From positions 219,743,286-219,807,285 of the forward strand of contig JAHLJT010009436.1 of assembly GCA_031308135.1 (NCBI GenBank): a DNA stretch of 64,000 nucleotides, read 5' to 3'. Below, one piece after another: positions 44,367-55,686 of this stretch. Under the pieces are notes generated by a model, which was given only the letters and a program-made list of their open reading frames with translations, was not told where the DNA came from and made no database searches. The translations under genes were made by a program, and so were the position numbers. Each line of letters opens with the position of its first letter. Positions within the stretch are counted from its first letter, which is position 1. This DNA comes from Acheta domesticus (Eukaryota > Arthropoda > Insecta > Orthoptera > Gryllidae).

Positions 44367-44955
44367 TGTAGCGTCGCGAGGTGGCGCACGTGCCGTTTCG
44401 CTGGAAAGCCCGGCCTTAAGCCGGATGGGGGATGGGGGTGGAATGCGGCGGCGCCTCGCCGGCGCGCGCCGGGCAGGAAATCCCAGCCTCAAAATAGCCA
44501 GGACAACTGAGCGTGCCTGAGTGCGAGTCCATTGATGAAGGCCTGCTCTGCTGAGGGCTGGCTTGCGAGCCGAATGACGCCCGCCGCTGGTAGAGTGGGG
44601 GACGAGCCGTGGAGTATTTATTGCGGCGCCGACATGCGCTCGGGGGATACGCTAGTGAGTCGAAAGACGTGAGGTATCTCCGTGCAACCTTGCACGTTTT
44701 GGCATCCGGCCATGTAACATCTAGTTACGGGGACTAATGTCCGACAGCTCGCACTTCGCGCAGCTTCTCATGCTCTCGAGCAGAGGCACTGGGCTCAGCC
44801 TAGGACGACGGTCGCGGGGTTTCGCGGCTTAGAGAATAGAAAGGTTGCCTAAGGTTTTCAATTTTGTAACATTTTCTTGTAATTTATTATTGTAAATATA
44901 CTGTACATACTATTCAGAATCTGTCGTCTGTGCTTTTCATGTCCAGTACGCCACA
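44367..44955 (+). repeat. 5' LTR (589 bp)
   Basis: Begins tgtagcgtcgcgagg and ends agtacgccaca. By eye it differs from the 3' LTR only by short insertions/deletions, mostly in homopolymers, with no clear substitution. A possible promoter stretch is gtggagtatttattgcgg near 44610. Confidence 0.92.
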
Positions 44956-44974
44956 GACTCGGAACCTTTCTTTT

Positions 44975-45208
44975 CTAAAACTGGTGGCAGCGGTTATCGT
45001 AAATTCACGCCGGGCTACCGCAGTTTTTTTTCTAAAACTGGTGGCAGCGGTTATCGTAAATTCACGCCGGGCTACCGCATTTTTTTTTCTAAAACTGGTA
45101 GCAGCGGTTATTGTAAACTCACGCCGGAGTGCCGCAGTTTTTGTCTAAAACTGGTAGCAGCGGTTATTGTAAACTCACGCCGGAGTGCCACAGTTTTTTG
45201 TCTAAACT
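44975..45208 (+). repeat. Leader tandem repeat, four 57-bp units
   Basis: ctaaaactggtggcagcggt begins units at 44975, 45032, 45089 and 45145, with a partial unit at 45202 (spacing 56-57). Each unit ends with a cgccgg...ccgcagtttt block. It lies between the 5' LTR and gag. The ggaacctttcttttctaaaa phrase that follows the LTR recurs at 45355. A TGG-starting motif in each unit could relate to the primer-binding site, but I cannot assign a tRNA. Confidence 0.85.
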
Positions 45209-45373
45209 GGAATAGTACGCGTAAAGACAGTGTACCGCAGTTAAAGGTGCACACGCGTCGTAATTACGTGGCGCCGGCAGAGTCGTGCACGCCACGAGAA
45301 ACCGAAAGTGCGGTAATTCGGTACGGTAGTTTCGGGGCGGTACAATCCGACTCGGAACCTTTCTTTTCTAAAA

Positions 45374-45453
45374 CTTGGAACTGGAATTGGTATTGGTACT
45401 GGAACTGGAGCTGGAACTGGTACTGGAACTGGAGCTGGTATTGGTACTGGCAC
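45374..45453 (+). repeat. Hexanucleotide repeat (actgga-type)
   Basis: About thirteen variants of ggaact/ggtatt/ggagct lie in the leader just upstream of gag. This accounts for the Trp/Tyr-, Leu/Glu- and Pro/Val-repeat open frames on the two strands. Confidence 0.85.
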
Positions 45454-45665
45454 TGGAAGGAGACATCCCGGACGGACCAGAACGAGAGGAAGGAAGGAGG
45501 CCAGAACACCGGATCCAGAAGGCGCTGGCGCTCACGCGACACCGAGGTCAACTGAACGTAAGTGTGTTTTTTGTACTGGCCGGGGATCAATTCAGGCAAA
45601 ATGTCTTTCTTAGCGGGTTATAGGAAAGAGGTGCTTGTTAGGGTCGCGACGGAGATGGGGAAACG

Positions 45666-46402
45666 TTGGAAGGGAACGAGACGATAGTTAGATTAAAATC
45701 TATCATCACGGGAAGCGAGCAGTACGATGAAATATTCGTGAAACAACTTGCTGATCAGGAGAAAGAACAGGTCGCAGAAGCACGCGAACTTGAATTAAAA
45801 GAGCAGGAAAGATTACACGAACTCGAACAACGGCAGTACGAACTCGAACGGCTGAAATTAGCTAATCAGGCTACCTCGCGCGAATCTTTAGGTAGTAGAG
45901 ATTCGGGAAACAGAAGTAGTATCCGTATCAGCCATGTAATGGATAAGTTCAAAGGCGAAGGTGAGGATATTACCTTGTTTTTAAGTGTATTTGAGGCGCA
46001 TGCTCGTCAGCTCGACATTCGCCGGTAGAATGGGTCAGTCAATTAATGGGATTGCTTCCCAATGAAATAAATACATGGTTAGTTGTAGGATCAGATTCTT
46101 CAGAGCAGGATTATAATCAAATCAAAACGCAGCTTTTGGATATGTACAAATTCACGCCTGAAAAATGTCGTCAGATGTTTTGCAGTCATGCAAAGGGTGC
46201 GAAAACTACATGGAATGTTTATGCTCGCGAACTGACGAACTATTGCCAGAAATGGATTTCAGGGTTGAAAGTTGAAACTTATGATCAATTATTAGATTTG
46301 ATTGTCACCGATCAGATGAAACGGAAGGTGCCGGCGGACATACGTGCCCATTTCGTAGATGTTTGGGGGCAGAGTTTCGCAGTCCCAAGATTTGGCGCGT
46401 AG
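45666..46402 (+). pseudogene. LTR element gag, SCAN-like capsid (frameshifted)
   Basis: Two open pieces, 45666-46028 and 46046-46402, lie in different frames and overlap functionally. The first has a charged coiled-coil segment (EKEQVAEARELELKEQERL) and ends in a KFKGEGEDITLFL-type motif that begins the capsid. The second carries KFTPEKCRQMF, then YCQKWISG and LLDLIVTDQMKRKVPADIR, which resembles the vertebrate SCAN domain and the capsid of Gmr1-like elements. The particle protein would package element RNA. The frame change lies near 46025. Confidence 0.8.
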
Positions 46403-46489
46403 GCTGGACACCTACGAAAACAATAGGTCTAGTGCGTATAGGAAAGATTTTTCTAAGGTTAATCACAAAGAGCCTGTGGGGGAACAAAA

Positions 46490-47265
46490 GTGGAAAAGGT
46501 GACGGAGAGCGTGCCTTCCACTTCTAAGCCCGCAGCGCCCAAGGCAGATAGGAACGCGGAATTCGACAAGCCGCAGGAACGCACGTGCTATTTATGTAAA
46601 AAACCGGGGCACATTAAGAAATACTGCCCTCAGCTCAAATCAAGCGAGAAAATGTGTCACGTTGTCGACACCAGTGCGCAGGAATTGTTGCTCCCTCACA
46701 CGTTTTTCGGCACGGTTTGCGGAAATCCTATTTCCTTCTTACGAGATTCTGGGGCGACGGTTGATCTGATCAACAGCAAATACGTCAGGCCGAATCAATA
46801 TACCGGCGAATCCGTATGGGTTAACAGCCCTTGGACGAGGCGCCGAAAAATCTACCGGTAGCTAAGGTAGAAATTGTAGGCCCGTTCGGTAAGCTTGTTA
46901 CCGAAGCCGCAGTCGCGAAAAATTGCGACTTAGAATATTACATTCTGAGTAATCGATCTGCCACGCTTCTCTCGGAAATCAGGCAAGGGTTTTTAGAACC
47001 GCAGTTTCTTTGTGCGGTGCGAACCCGTGCCCAGACGGCGGCCGGGCAGGGCGACGGGGTGGGGCCGGAGGCGATGGCGGCGGCGCCAGGCAACGCGCCG
47101 GCCGCCGAGCGCCCTGGTGACGCACCGGTTGCGGTCATGAACGAGGCTTTGGGGGAAGGAGCGGTCGAGCTAGGCGTGGTCGTAGGAACAAGTCGTGCGC
47201 GCGACGCACCCCAAAACCTGCGTCGGACGCGAAAGCTCCCGACGAGGAAACTTGTGTCTTGTTAG
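46490..47265 (+). pseudogene. LTR element zinc knuckle and protease (frameshifted)
   Basis: A CCHC knuckle, CYLCKKPGHIKKYC (46586-46627), is followed by the aspartic protease active site in FLRDSGATVDLI (Asp codon 46745-46747). The frame changes near 46835; the second piece, to 47265, carries the rest of the protease-like fold (VEIVGPFGKLVTEAAV) and a GC-rich Ala/Gly/Pro linker. The protease would cut the polyprotein. Confidence 0.78.
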
Positions 47266-47336
47266 GCGAGGTAAATGACCCGGGCAATGTTGTTTAAAAC
47301 AACGCGGAATTTGAAGTAGATTCCGGGAGCGTTGCA

Positions 47337-48790
47337 TTGTCCCGTTTAGACCCGTCCGAATTTGCGAAAGCTCAGAGACAGGATGAAGAGCTCTTACCGC
47401 TATTCGAGCTAGCCGAAGGCCCAGAAACGGAACGGCGCGATTATTTTATAGAACGCGGCCTTTTGTTCCGGAAACGGCAGAGCAAGCGCGGTGAGCAATT
47501 CTCCATGCTTGTGACTCCGCGGGTGTATCGTGGCACTATATTGAAGCTTTGCCATGAAGTCGCCCACGGTCATTTAGGTGTCACAAAAAGTAAGAGACGC
47601 AATGGCCAAGTATTTCTTCTGGCCGAACTGTTACAAAGATATGGAAAATTACGTACGTAGCTGCGATAGTTGCCAGCGCGTAGGTAACGGCGGCGAGAAG
47701 CTTCGCGCGCCTTTAAAAAATTGTACCTATAACGGGTGAGGCGTTTGAGAAAGTAAATGTAGATGCTTGTGGCCCTTTTCCGAGTCTGAGTCAGGAAACA
47801 AGTTCATACTAACTGCTATGTGTTTAGCAACAAAATATCCCGAGGCTATTCCCATACGTGATCTGACGACGGTCACGGTCATTGAAGCTTTATTAGATCT
47901 GTTCAGTCGGATTGGATTTCCGCGAGAGCTTCAAACAGATCAGGGAACTTGTTTTACTAGCACTCTGATGGCGGAATTCGCCGAGAGATTTGCATTAGAT
48001 TAATTAGAAGTTCGCCTTATCATCCGCAATCTAATGCCGTAGAACGGATGCACAGACCATGAACCGGTTGATGAAGGTTCTTTTGTTTAGAGGCAAGGAC
48101 TGACTGGGAGTGCCAGCTTCCTGCAATTATGTTCGCGTTACGCACGAGTGTGCACGAATCGATAGGTTTTTCTCCAGCCGAGTTAGTCTATGGGAAAAAT
48201 CTCGCACACCCATGACGCTGCTTTACGAAAAGCTTGCGGGTGCAGCAGAAAGCGAAGGGAGCACGGTGGTTGAGCACGTGTTCAAGTTGATTAATAGACT
48301 GAAGCGTTCGCGTGAACTTGCCCATACCAAAATGGCGGAAGAACAACGCAAGCGTAAGGTGTGGTACGACCGCAAGGCGATCTCGCGCAGTTTTGAAATA
48401 GGCGCGAAGGTGCTGGTTTTGGCGCCTAACAGAACGCGGAAACTCGCGGTGCAGTGGGTCGGGCCAGGCGAAGTTCGGGAGAAAATGTCCGAACACAATT
48501 ACGTAGTTCAGATGCCGGGGCGGAAAGAACCACGCGTGTATCACATCAACATGATGAAAAAGTATCACCAACGTACTGAATACGTGAACTTTCTCGGTTC
48601 TGCGACGGTCACTGCCGCAGGCGAGGAAGACGCGTTAGACCGCTACGCGTTAAGATTAGATTCCGACGACTTTGACGCGGAAGAAATGCAAACGATACTA
48701 AGGTTGAACCCGAGTTCCGCGAAGCACTTAAAAATGTCATTTGTAAATACAGGTGTATTTTTAGTGAGAAACCTGGTCTTACAGATGTAA
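47337..48790 (+). pseudogene. LTR element integrase (frameshifted), located before RT
   Basis: Zinc-binding domain: HEVAHGHLG (H-x3-H), with the paired Cys in SCDSCQRVG in another frame near 47665. Catalytic triad: Asp codon 47762-47764 (VNVDACGP), Asp codon 47938-47940 (LQTDQGTCF) and Glu codon 48042-48044 (NAVERMH), about 35 residues after the second Asp. The C-terminal part at 48110-48610 has KVLVLAPNR and the GPY/F-like WVGPGEV...YVVQMPG...HINMMKKY. At least three frame changes occur. It inserts element DNA into the host genome and lies upstream of reverse transcriptase rather than downstream. Confidence 0.85.
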
Positions 48791-48795
48791 CGACC

Positions 48796-50101
48796 ATGGA
48801 CATTGAATTAACTGACACTGATAAAGTAGTCCGAAGTGTACCCTACCGCATGTCGCCGAGACAAACTAAGATATTGCGGGAAGAGGTGGACAAAATGCTT
48901 CGCGACAACATCATTGTGGAGGCGGAGAGTGATTATACGTCTCCTATGATCCTGATCGAGGCCCGGGCAAATCTCCACGGCCCTGCATAGATTTAGGCGC
49001 CTCAACGAGATTATTAAAACAGATTACTTTCCGTTACCCAATCTCGAAGAACGGATTGAACAGGTAGCTGCAGCTAAAATCATTAGTGTGTTAGATTTAA
49101 GTAAGTGTTTCTGGCAGATAGGTCTTACGGATAGGGCGCAGAGATATTCGGCGTTCGTGACCAGTTTCGGCACGTATCGACCGCTTAGGTTACCCTTCGG
49201 GATAAAGAACGGCCCTTATCAATGCTGTAAAATCATGGGCACTTTGCTAAAAAACTGCCAAGAATTCGCGGTACCGTACCTTGATGACATCGCGGTTTTC
49301 AGTAACACTTGGCAAGAACACATTCGGCACCTAGATACGGTCTTTAGTATATTGAAATCCGCCAAATTGACAGTGCAGCCGCGCAAGTGCTTGTTTGCGC
49401 GGGCTAATGTAAAATATCTTGGTTACGTCGTCGGTAACGGGAAATTGCGGCCGGCCGAAGCCAAGATACAAGCAATCCAGAACTTTCCTAGACCAGAATC
49501 AAAGAAACAAGTGCGTTCTTTGCTCGGTTTGGTAGGATATTATCGACGCTTGATACCCGGGTTTGCGGAGAAAGCGGCGGCACTGACAGATGCGCTGCGG
49601 GGACGCGAGCGCCAGGGTAAAGTCGTCTGGACAGAGGCATGTGAAAAGTCTTTCAATGAGTTGCGACAAGCTCTTAGCGAAAAAACAGCGGTATATGCTC
49701 CTGATTATAGCAAGGAATTTCGAGTTCAGGCAGATGCATCTCAGAGAGGCTTAGGCGTGGTTCTCTACCAAGTAAATGACGAGGGAGTAGAACAACCAGT
49801 TGTTTTTCTAAGCCGTAAATTAAGTGATACAGAAACTCATTATGGCACCTCAGAACTTGAGTGTTTGGCTCTTATTTGGGGGTTGGATAAACTTAAGATT
49901 TATCTCGACGGGCAGGCCACAATTCAGGTCGAAACCGACCACAACCCGTTGGTCTGGTTGCGTAATACGTCTGGCAAAAACCCCAGATTATTACGCTGGT
50001 CCCTTTTAATTCAGCACCTCGATTTACGCATCATGCACAAAAAGGGCTCAGAAAATGTTAATGCAGATGCGCTTAGTCGCATGTTTGATTGTGTGAATTG
50101 A
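48796..50101 (+). pseudogene. LTR element reverse transcriptase and RNase H (one frame break)
   Basis: The N-terminal piece at 48796-48990 has the gypsy-type lead-in VPYRMSPRQTKILREEVDKM. After a frame change near 48965 the main frame (49088-50101) carries LDLSKCFWQI, LPFGIKNGP and the catalytic YLDD box (49277-49288). It continues with KYLGYVVGNG and QVRSLLGLVGYYRRLIPGF, then RNase H with QADASQRGLGVVL, FLSRKLSDTETHY, ELECLALIW and TDHNPLVWL, and ends NADALSRMF. It copies element RNA into DNA. Confidence 0.9.
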
Positions 50102-50685
50102 TCCACAGGCGAGTGTAGGGAACACACACGTTCATGACATGTATAAATGTCGGTGAAATTCTATGTAAATAATTTTATAAAATTCAAGGGAAATTGTTTT
50201 GTTATTGTGATCATTTTTATATGTAGATACATACATGTGTCAATAAATTCAGTTAAGAACGGCACATGATGTATATAACGAATTCCACAATTATTATGTA
50301 ATACTTCAATGCAACGTAAATGTTTTGTATTTTATATTTCAGGTTTTCATGTAATGCAAGAGGCGTCAAGAATTATCATGTAATATTTCAATGTAAAGTA
50401 AATGTTGTATTTCAGGATTTTATGTAGTTCAAGATGCGTCAAGAATATTTATGTATGTAAATAGATGTAAGGTTTAAATGTAAATGGCAACATAGTTAGG
50501 AAAAAAACGGGGGGACAGCCCACAGATTTATTTCACAAATTTTGACTAGATAGGGTTTTGATATTATTATGTTCATGTAAAAAATTATGATGTAATGTCT
50601 CAGGACCAGGTACTTTAGCTAGCAGAATTTTTTTCCTGGGCATATTTTGCTGCGAAAAAAATTCTCACCCCGGCATGGGAGGGTC
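50102..50685 (+). other. LTR element 3' non-coding region
   Basis: AT-rich, with a short internal direct repeat (atgtaatacttcaatgcaac / catgtaatatttcaatgtaa, about 90 bp apart). It ends with a purine tract, catgggaggg, just before the 3' LTR, a plausible polypurine tract. There is no envelope gene. Confidence 0.6.
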
Positions 50686-51266
50686 TGTAGCGTCGCGAGG
50701 TGGCGCACGTGCCGTTTCGCTGGAAAGCCCGGCCTTAAGCCGGATGGGGGATGGGGTGGAATGCGGCGGCGCCTCGCCGGCGCGCGCCGGGCAGGAAATC
50801 CCAGCCTCAAAATAGCCAGGACAACTGAGCGTGCCTGAGTGCGAGTCCATTGATGAAGGCTGCTCTCTGCTGAGGGCTGGCTTGCGAGCCGAATGACGCC
50901 CGCCGCTGGTAGAGTGGGGGACGAGCCGTGGAGTATTTATTGCGGCGCCGACATGCGCTCGGGGGATACGCTAGTGAGTCGAAAGACGTGAGGTATCTCC
51001 GTGCAACCTTGCACGTTTTGGCATCCGGCCATGTAACATCTAGTTACGGGGACTAATGTCGACAGCTCGCACTTCGCGCAGCTTCTCATGCTCTCGAGCA
51101 GAGGCACTGGGCTCAGCTAGGGACGGTCGCGGTTTCGCGGCTTAGAGAATAGAAAGGTTGCCTAAGGTTTCAATTTTGTAACATTTCTTGTAATTTATTA
51201 TTGTAAATATACTGTACATACTATTCAGAATCTGTCGTCTGTGCTTTTCATGTCCAGTACGCCACA
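50686..51266 (+). repeat. 3' LTR (581 bp)
   Basis: Matches the 5' LTR end to end; the differences seen are all indels (for example gggggtgg versus ggggtgg, and gtccgac versus gtcgac). Confidence 0.92.
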
Positions 51267-51911
51267 CATGTTCTCCACGTCGACAATATTTACATTAAGT
51301 GCGATTTTTTCACATTATTATATTTACGAGCACATGTGCTTTTAATATAATGCAAGTAAGTTTCTCGAAACACAAACGTTTTTGTGAAAAGTTGCTCAAA
51401 ATGTCGCATTTTCAGAAACGCTCAAACTCCATTTTCTCATATATGGCTGCAAATTTTTTTTCAAAACTTTTGTAACTACATCTTTAGTATAAAGTTTATT
51501 TGAGTTATGTTTGTTTTTTCAAAAATTACATAATTGTAATTTTTTATGAAAGATCTCTCACATCTTAATATGCACATTCCAGCAATTTGTAAACATATTA
51601 TATTGTGAGTGTTGTAAGTGTTTCAAATAACTTCAAATAAAGTATTTTGAAAATCTCAAACATTTCTGTGAAAATGAGCTTATAAATTTTGCATTTTAGT
51701 AGCGCTAAAACGCAATTTTCACTTAAACGGCACATAATTTTTAAAGAAAATTGCCATTTATGACTAGTTTTTTATGTTATTTAATATTCTAAAAATAATG
51801 TTTCCTTTACCAATAGGAAACCAAAAAATTAAGAAAATGACAAAAAGAATAAAAGATGTAGTTGTTCGGTGATAGATGGCAACTGGCAAGAAAGAGTTTT
51901 GTGGCAATTCT
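51267..51911 (-). repeat. RepA, inverted copy, part 2, ending at the assembly gap
   Basis: The reverse complement matches about 31710-32350 of the first RepA copy. It begins with the second catg target duplication (51267-51270) and runs into the N block, so the outer end is not seen. Confidence 0.85.
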
Positions 51912-52911
51912 NNNNNNNNNNNNNNNNNNNNNNNNNNNNNNNNNNNNNNNNNNNNNNNNNNNNNNNNNNNNNNNNNNNNNNNNNNNNNNNNNNNNNNNNN
52001 NNNNNNNNNNNNNNNNNNNNNNNNNNNNNNNNNNNNNNNNNNNNNNNNNNNNNNNNNNNNNNNNNNNNNNNNNNNNNNNNNNNNNNNNNNNNNNNNNNNN
52101 NNNNNNNNNNNNNNNNNNNNNNNNNNNNNNNNNNNNNNNNNNNNNNNNNNNNNNNNNNNNNNNNNNNNNNNNNNNNNNNNNNNNNNNNNNNNNNNNNNNN
52201 NNNNNNNNNNNNNNNNNNNNNNNNNNNNNNNNNNNNNNNNNNNNNNNNNNNNNNNNNNNNNNNNNNNNNNNNNNNNNNNNNNNNNNNNNNNNNNNNNNNN
52301 NNNNNNNNNNNNNNNNNNNNNNNNNNNNNNNNNNNNNNNNNNNNNNNNNNNNNNNNNNNNNNNNNNNNNNNNNNNNNNNNNNNNNNNNNNNNNNNNNNNN
52401 NNNNNNNNNNNNNNNNNNNNNNNNNNNNNNNNNNNNNNNNNNNNNNNNNNNNNNNNNNNNNNNNNNNNNNNNNNNNNNNNNNNNNNNNNNNNNNNNNNNN
52501 NNNNNNNNNNNNNNNNNNNNNNNNNNNNNNNNNNNNNNNNNNNNNNNNNNNNNNNNNNNNNNNNNNNNNNNNNNNNNNNNNNNNNNNNNNNNNNNNNNNN
52601 NNNNNNNNNNNNNNNNNNNNNNNNNNNNNNNNNNNNNNNNNNNNNNNNNNNNNNNNNNNNNNNNNNNNNNNNNNNNNNNNNNNNNNNNNNNNNNNNNNNN
52701 NNNNNNNNNNNNNNNNNNNNNNNNNNNNNNNNNNNNNNNNNNNNNNNNNNNNNNNNNNNNNNNNNNNNNNNNNNNNNNNNNNNNNNNNNNNNNNNNNNNN
52801 NNNNNNNNNNNNNNNNNNNNNNNNNNNNNNNNNNNNNNNNNNNNNNNNNNNNNNNNNNNNNNNNNNNNNNNNNNNNNNNNNNNNNNNNNNNNNNNNNNNN
52901 NNNNNNNNNNN
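51912..52911. other. Assembly gap, exactly 1000 N
   Basis: One thousand N, a round number typical of an arbitrary scaffold join. Open frames reported across it are meaningless. Confidence 0.98.
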
Positions 52912-55299
52912 TTTTAATTTTTCAGTCATAGTAGCTTAGTGAACTTTGCACATTTATGGAATACTTAGCGAATGCTTTTCCTTTTATTTATTCATATGTA
53001 CAGTCAGTCAGTCTTTTTGGATATGCACGTACGCAGACAAATTGGATGCCTCGTCACTTTTTTCCTTTTTCCGCTTCTTTTGTGATCCCTTTCTTTTTTG
53101 CAAAAATGTAAATGCTTTGCTAATATTTTCCTTTCACGTAAAAAATCTCAAAATTTTTTGATTGCTTTTGTTGCTTTGCCTCAATTTTTCAATCTCCATA
53201 CAAAATTCTCTTAAAACCTTCTTTTAAATTCTACTTAAAAGTCGCTAGCTATTGATAGTGGTTGCTACGATTGAAAATTTCTAAGTATTCTAAGTGCGTT
53301 TACTTGTTTAATAAAATCATGCGTACTAAAAGAACCACATTTTGTAATTCTTGTCACCCATGTGTATTTTGTAATAGTGAGAATTGACCACAAGACTTGA
53401 CAAGACCATTTAAGATTGACTTTCACACCATGTGAATCCTATATAGGAGAAGTTCGCTGATTTAATTCACACTGTTAAATCAGTGATTTGAATGATAAAA
53501 AAAATCGCTACGATAATGACATTTTATTAAACTCATTAACACCTTTCATTTAAGAAAGTCACCCTTGTCTTTCAATGGCTCGTTTTACAAGACGCCCCTT
53601 TGAAAGAAAAAATTTCCAACGAGTATGAAAAAATAGGCAGCAACTTGATAAACGAATTGTTGATCAAGATTCCTTCTATTTATTTGCTTGATTTTTGGGG
53701 GATTACTTTATCTTAATCAAATCGGTGTCTCTTTTGTAGTTCCTGTTAACATTCACTCTTTACATTTTTACATTCAAACATTTACATTCAAATTGTAACG
53801 TTTTTTCTTAAAGGCTTGGAGTGAGTTCGTCAAGTGTTTCTTTCCAAAAAGCCACAACAAACAACCATCGTAATAATTGTAGATAATTAACAATTGCTAA
53901 TACACGATTAAGCAGGAAAAATGATTGTGTATTCAAATAATTTATTCACTGAGCCTAATGCATGGTGTGTCTGTGCTTTTTCTTGTGTTTTATTCTATTT
54001 AAATGATTTTTGATCGGATACCAAAAGGTTGAAGTCAAGATCTCAGGTCAGCTACGACGACAACCACCATTATGCAAGCATGGAAAGACATGAAAGTATG
54101 TAACTGTTGTCATTAGTTATAATTCCAAATTCAGGAATGCCATTCTAAATTTGTCAATAGCTAAGAACCTACCCCTTTCTACGTACCTGGAGACGAAGTC
54201 GCCACACAACACTTCACGTTCACAGTTTTCTCACGGTGATGTATCTTCGTTGCAAGCCCTGAAATAAATTGATGTCTCTCAAAAGTAAAAAATTTTAATT
54301 GCGTGTAGTTTGGTAATTTTGGACTTGTTTTAACATGCTTGAATTAGAATATAGCAAATTCTATACGTAGAGCGCGATAATATTTGGCAGTCACACGAGT
54401 ACTACACAGTTAAATTTCAGTAGCATTTGTAGCAGCCACAAGATATTCAAGAAAAGAAATTCAATAACAGTGCACAAGTAATATACCTTTTTATTAATTT
54501 TTAAAATACTTATATTTTACATTTAGCAATATCATGTGGATATTTTATTACATTTGAAACAACATACCGTTATTCAATGGTTCATCCATCTCAGAATCAT
54601 TTACTCTCTAAAAACACGATCATTTGACGTCACCACAAATATAAATGTTGCAAATGAAGATAAAAATAGTTAATAAATTTACAAAGAGGATTTTTGCACA
54701 TTCTAATTTTCAATTTTTATATAGTAATGTTAGCGCCTGCGACTAAATATGTTACGCGATTATTATGGCATCCACGCAAGAAGGGACGTTTGAAAAGCAT
54801 TATCCAAGAGAGAAGACATGATTGCATTCTTGCCGTCAAGGCAGCGACGATTTACGTCTGCTTCTGACTACAGTTTTCAGCCACGCTCATTATTAAATTC
54901 ATTTCTTTCTTACCTCCAATAATTGCCTATTAAAGTTGTCTAAAATAAAATATCAAGTGATCAAAAATTTGATTTTACGCCATAAATATTTTACAACATA
55001 CACATATTTTATTGCTTGATTATTAAAACATAATGCCGCATTGAATTTCTAAATGTTATCTTCTCTTGTGATACTATACCCTTTACGGTGATCAAGACTG
55101 CCTTGGTTTTAAAACTCTCTGAATTATTTGAAAAGATTAGAAGAATGTAAACATTAAATCGGCGTAGGGAGAATCCTCGTGAAATTTGAGACAATCAAAC
55201 AAAAATATTTTTTCCTCAACAGGAAACTATTTATCTCAAGTTATAGTGAAGCGAATTCTTTGATTTTTTTATGTATATACAATCATTTAGAGCGACTTT

Positions 55300-55513
55300 T
55301 TGTATTTATGTAAGGTCGCTCTATAACTGCTATGGTCATTCAGTGACCACTGTAATTTAACATTATTTTTATAACTTTGGGGTTACGGTACCGGTACATG
55401 CATGCGGACACACATACAAACATCCACGTCCGGGAGGAGATTCAAACCCGCGGCCCTTCAAGCAAGGACGCCCCGGCCCTTCAGCCTTAGCGACCTCGGC
55501 TACACAGACCGCC
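55300..55513 (-). mobile_element. tRNA-derived SINE, duplicate of 30780-30987
   Basis: Same tRNA-like head and body as the first copy, with one-base indels. Confidence 0.65.
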
Positions 55514-55686
55514 TCTAAAGGCATTCATTTCCCACAAATCCTGTCAAAATTAAATGTTGAGAGTTACGATTGAAACTGTGGACAGGCAACCTCTGTCTTC
55601 CATCCCGTTGCCCATTCCTTCACGAAGATGAAGCGAGGGATGTGCACGTGCACGTTCTGAGGCGGGCCGCGCGGCGCGTGCAGCAG

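Larger units (their letters stand above)
44367..51266 (+). mobile_element. Gypsy-class LTR retrotransposon with integrase before RT (Gmr1-like)
   Basis: A 6.9-kb element with 589- and 581-bp LTRs (tg...ca), flanked by catg duplications. The order of domains on the plus strand is: gag with coiled coil and SCAN-like capsid (45666-46402), CCHC zinc knuckle (46586-46627), aspartic protease (DSG, 46745), integrase zinc-binding domain, integrase core and GPY/F-type C-terminus (47337-48610), then reverse transcriptase (48796-49560) and RNase H (49620-50101). Normal Ty3/gypsy order puts integrase last, so this layout marks the Gmr1-like group. All frames are broken by small indels. No envelope-type frame is present between RNase H and the 3' LTR. 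Confidence 0.9.

Noticed and set aside
44975..45208. CRISPR-like regular repeat
   Set aside because: The 57-bp units are directly adjacent without unique spacers and lie in a retrotransposon leader in a eukaryotic genome.
50102..50685. Possible envelope gene of the LTR element
   Set aside because: No open frame of useful length and no signal or membrane segments; the region is AT-rich non-coding DNA.
51829..52939. Open frames of 351-366 codons
   Set aside because: They consist almost entirely of the 1000-N gap.
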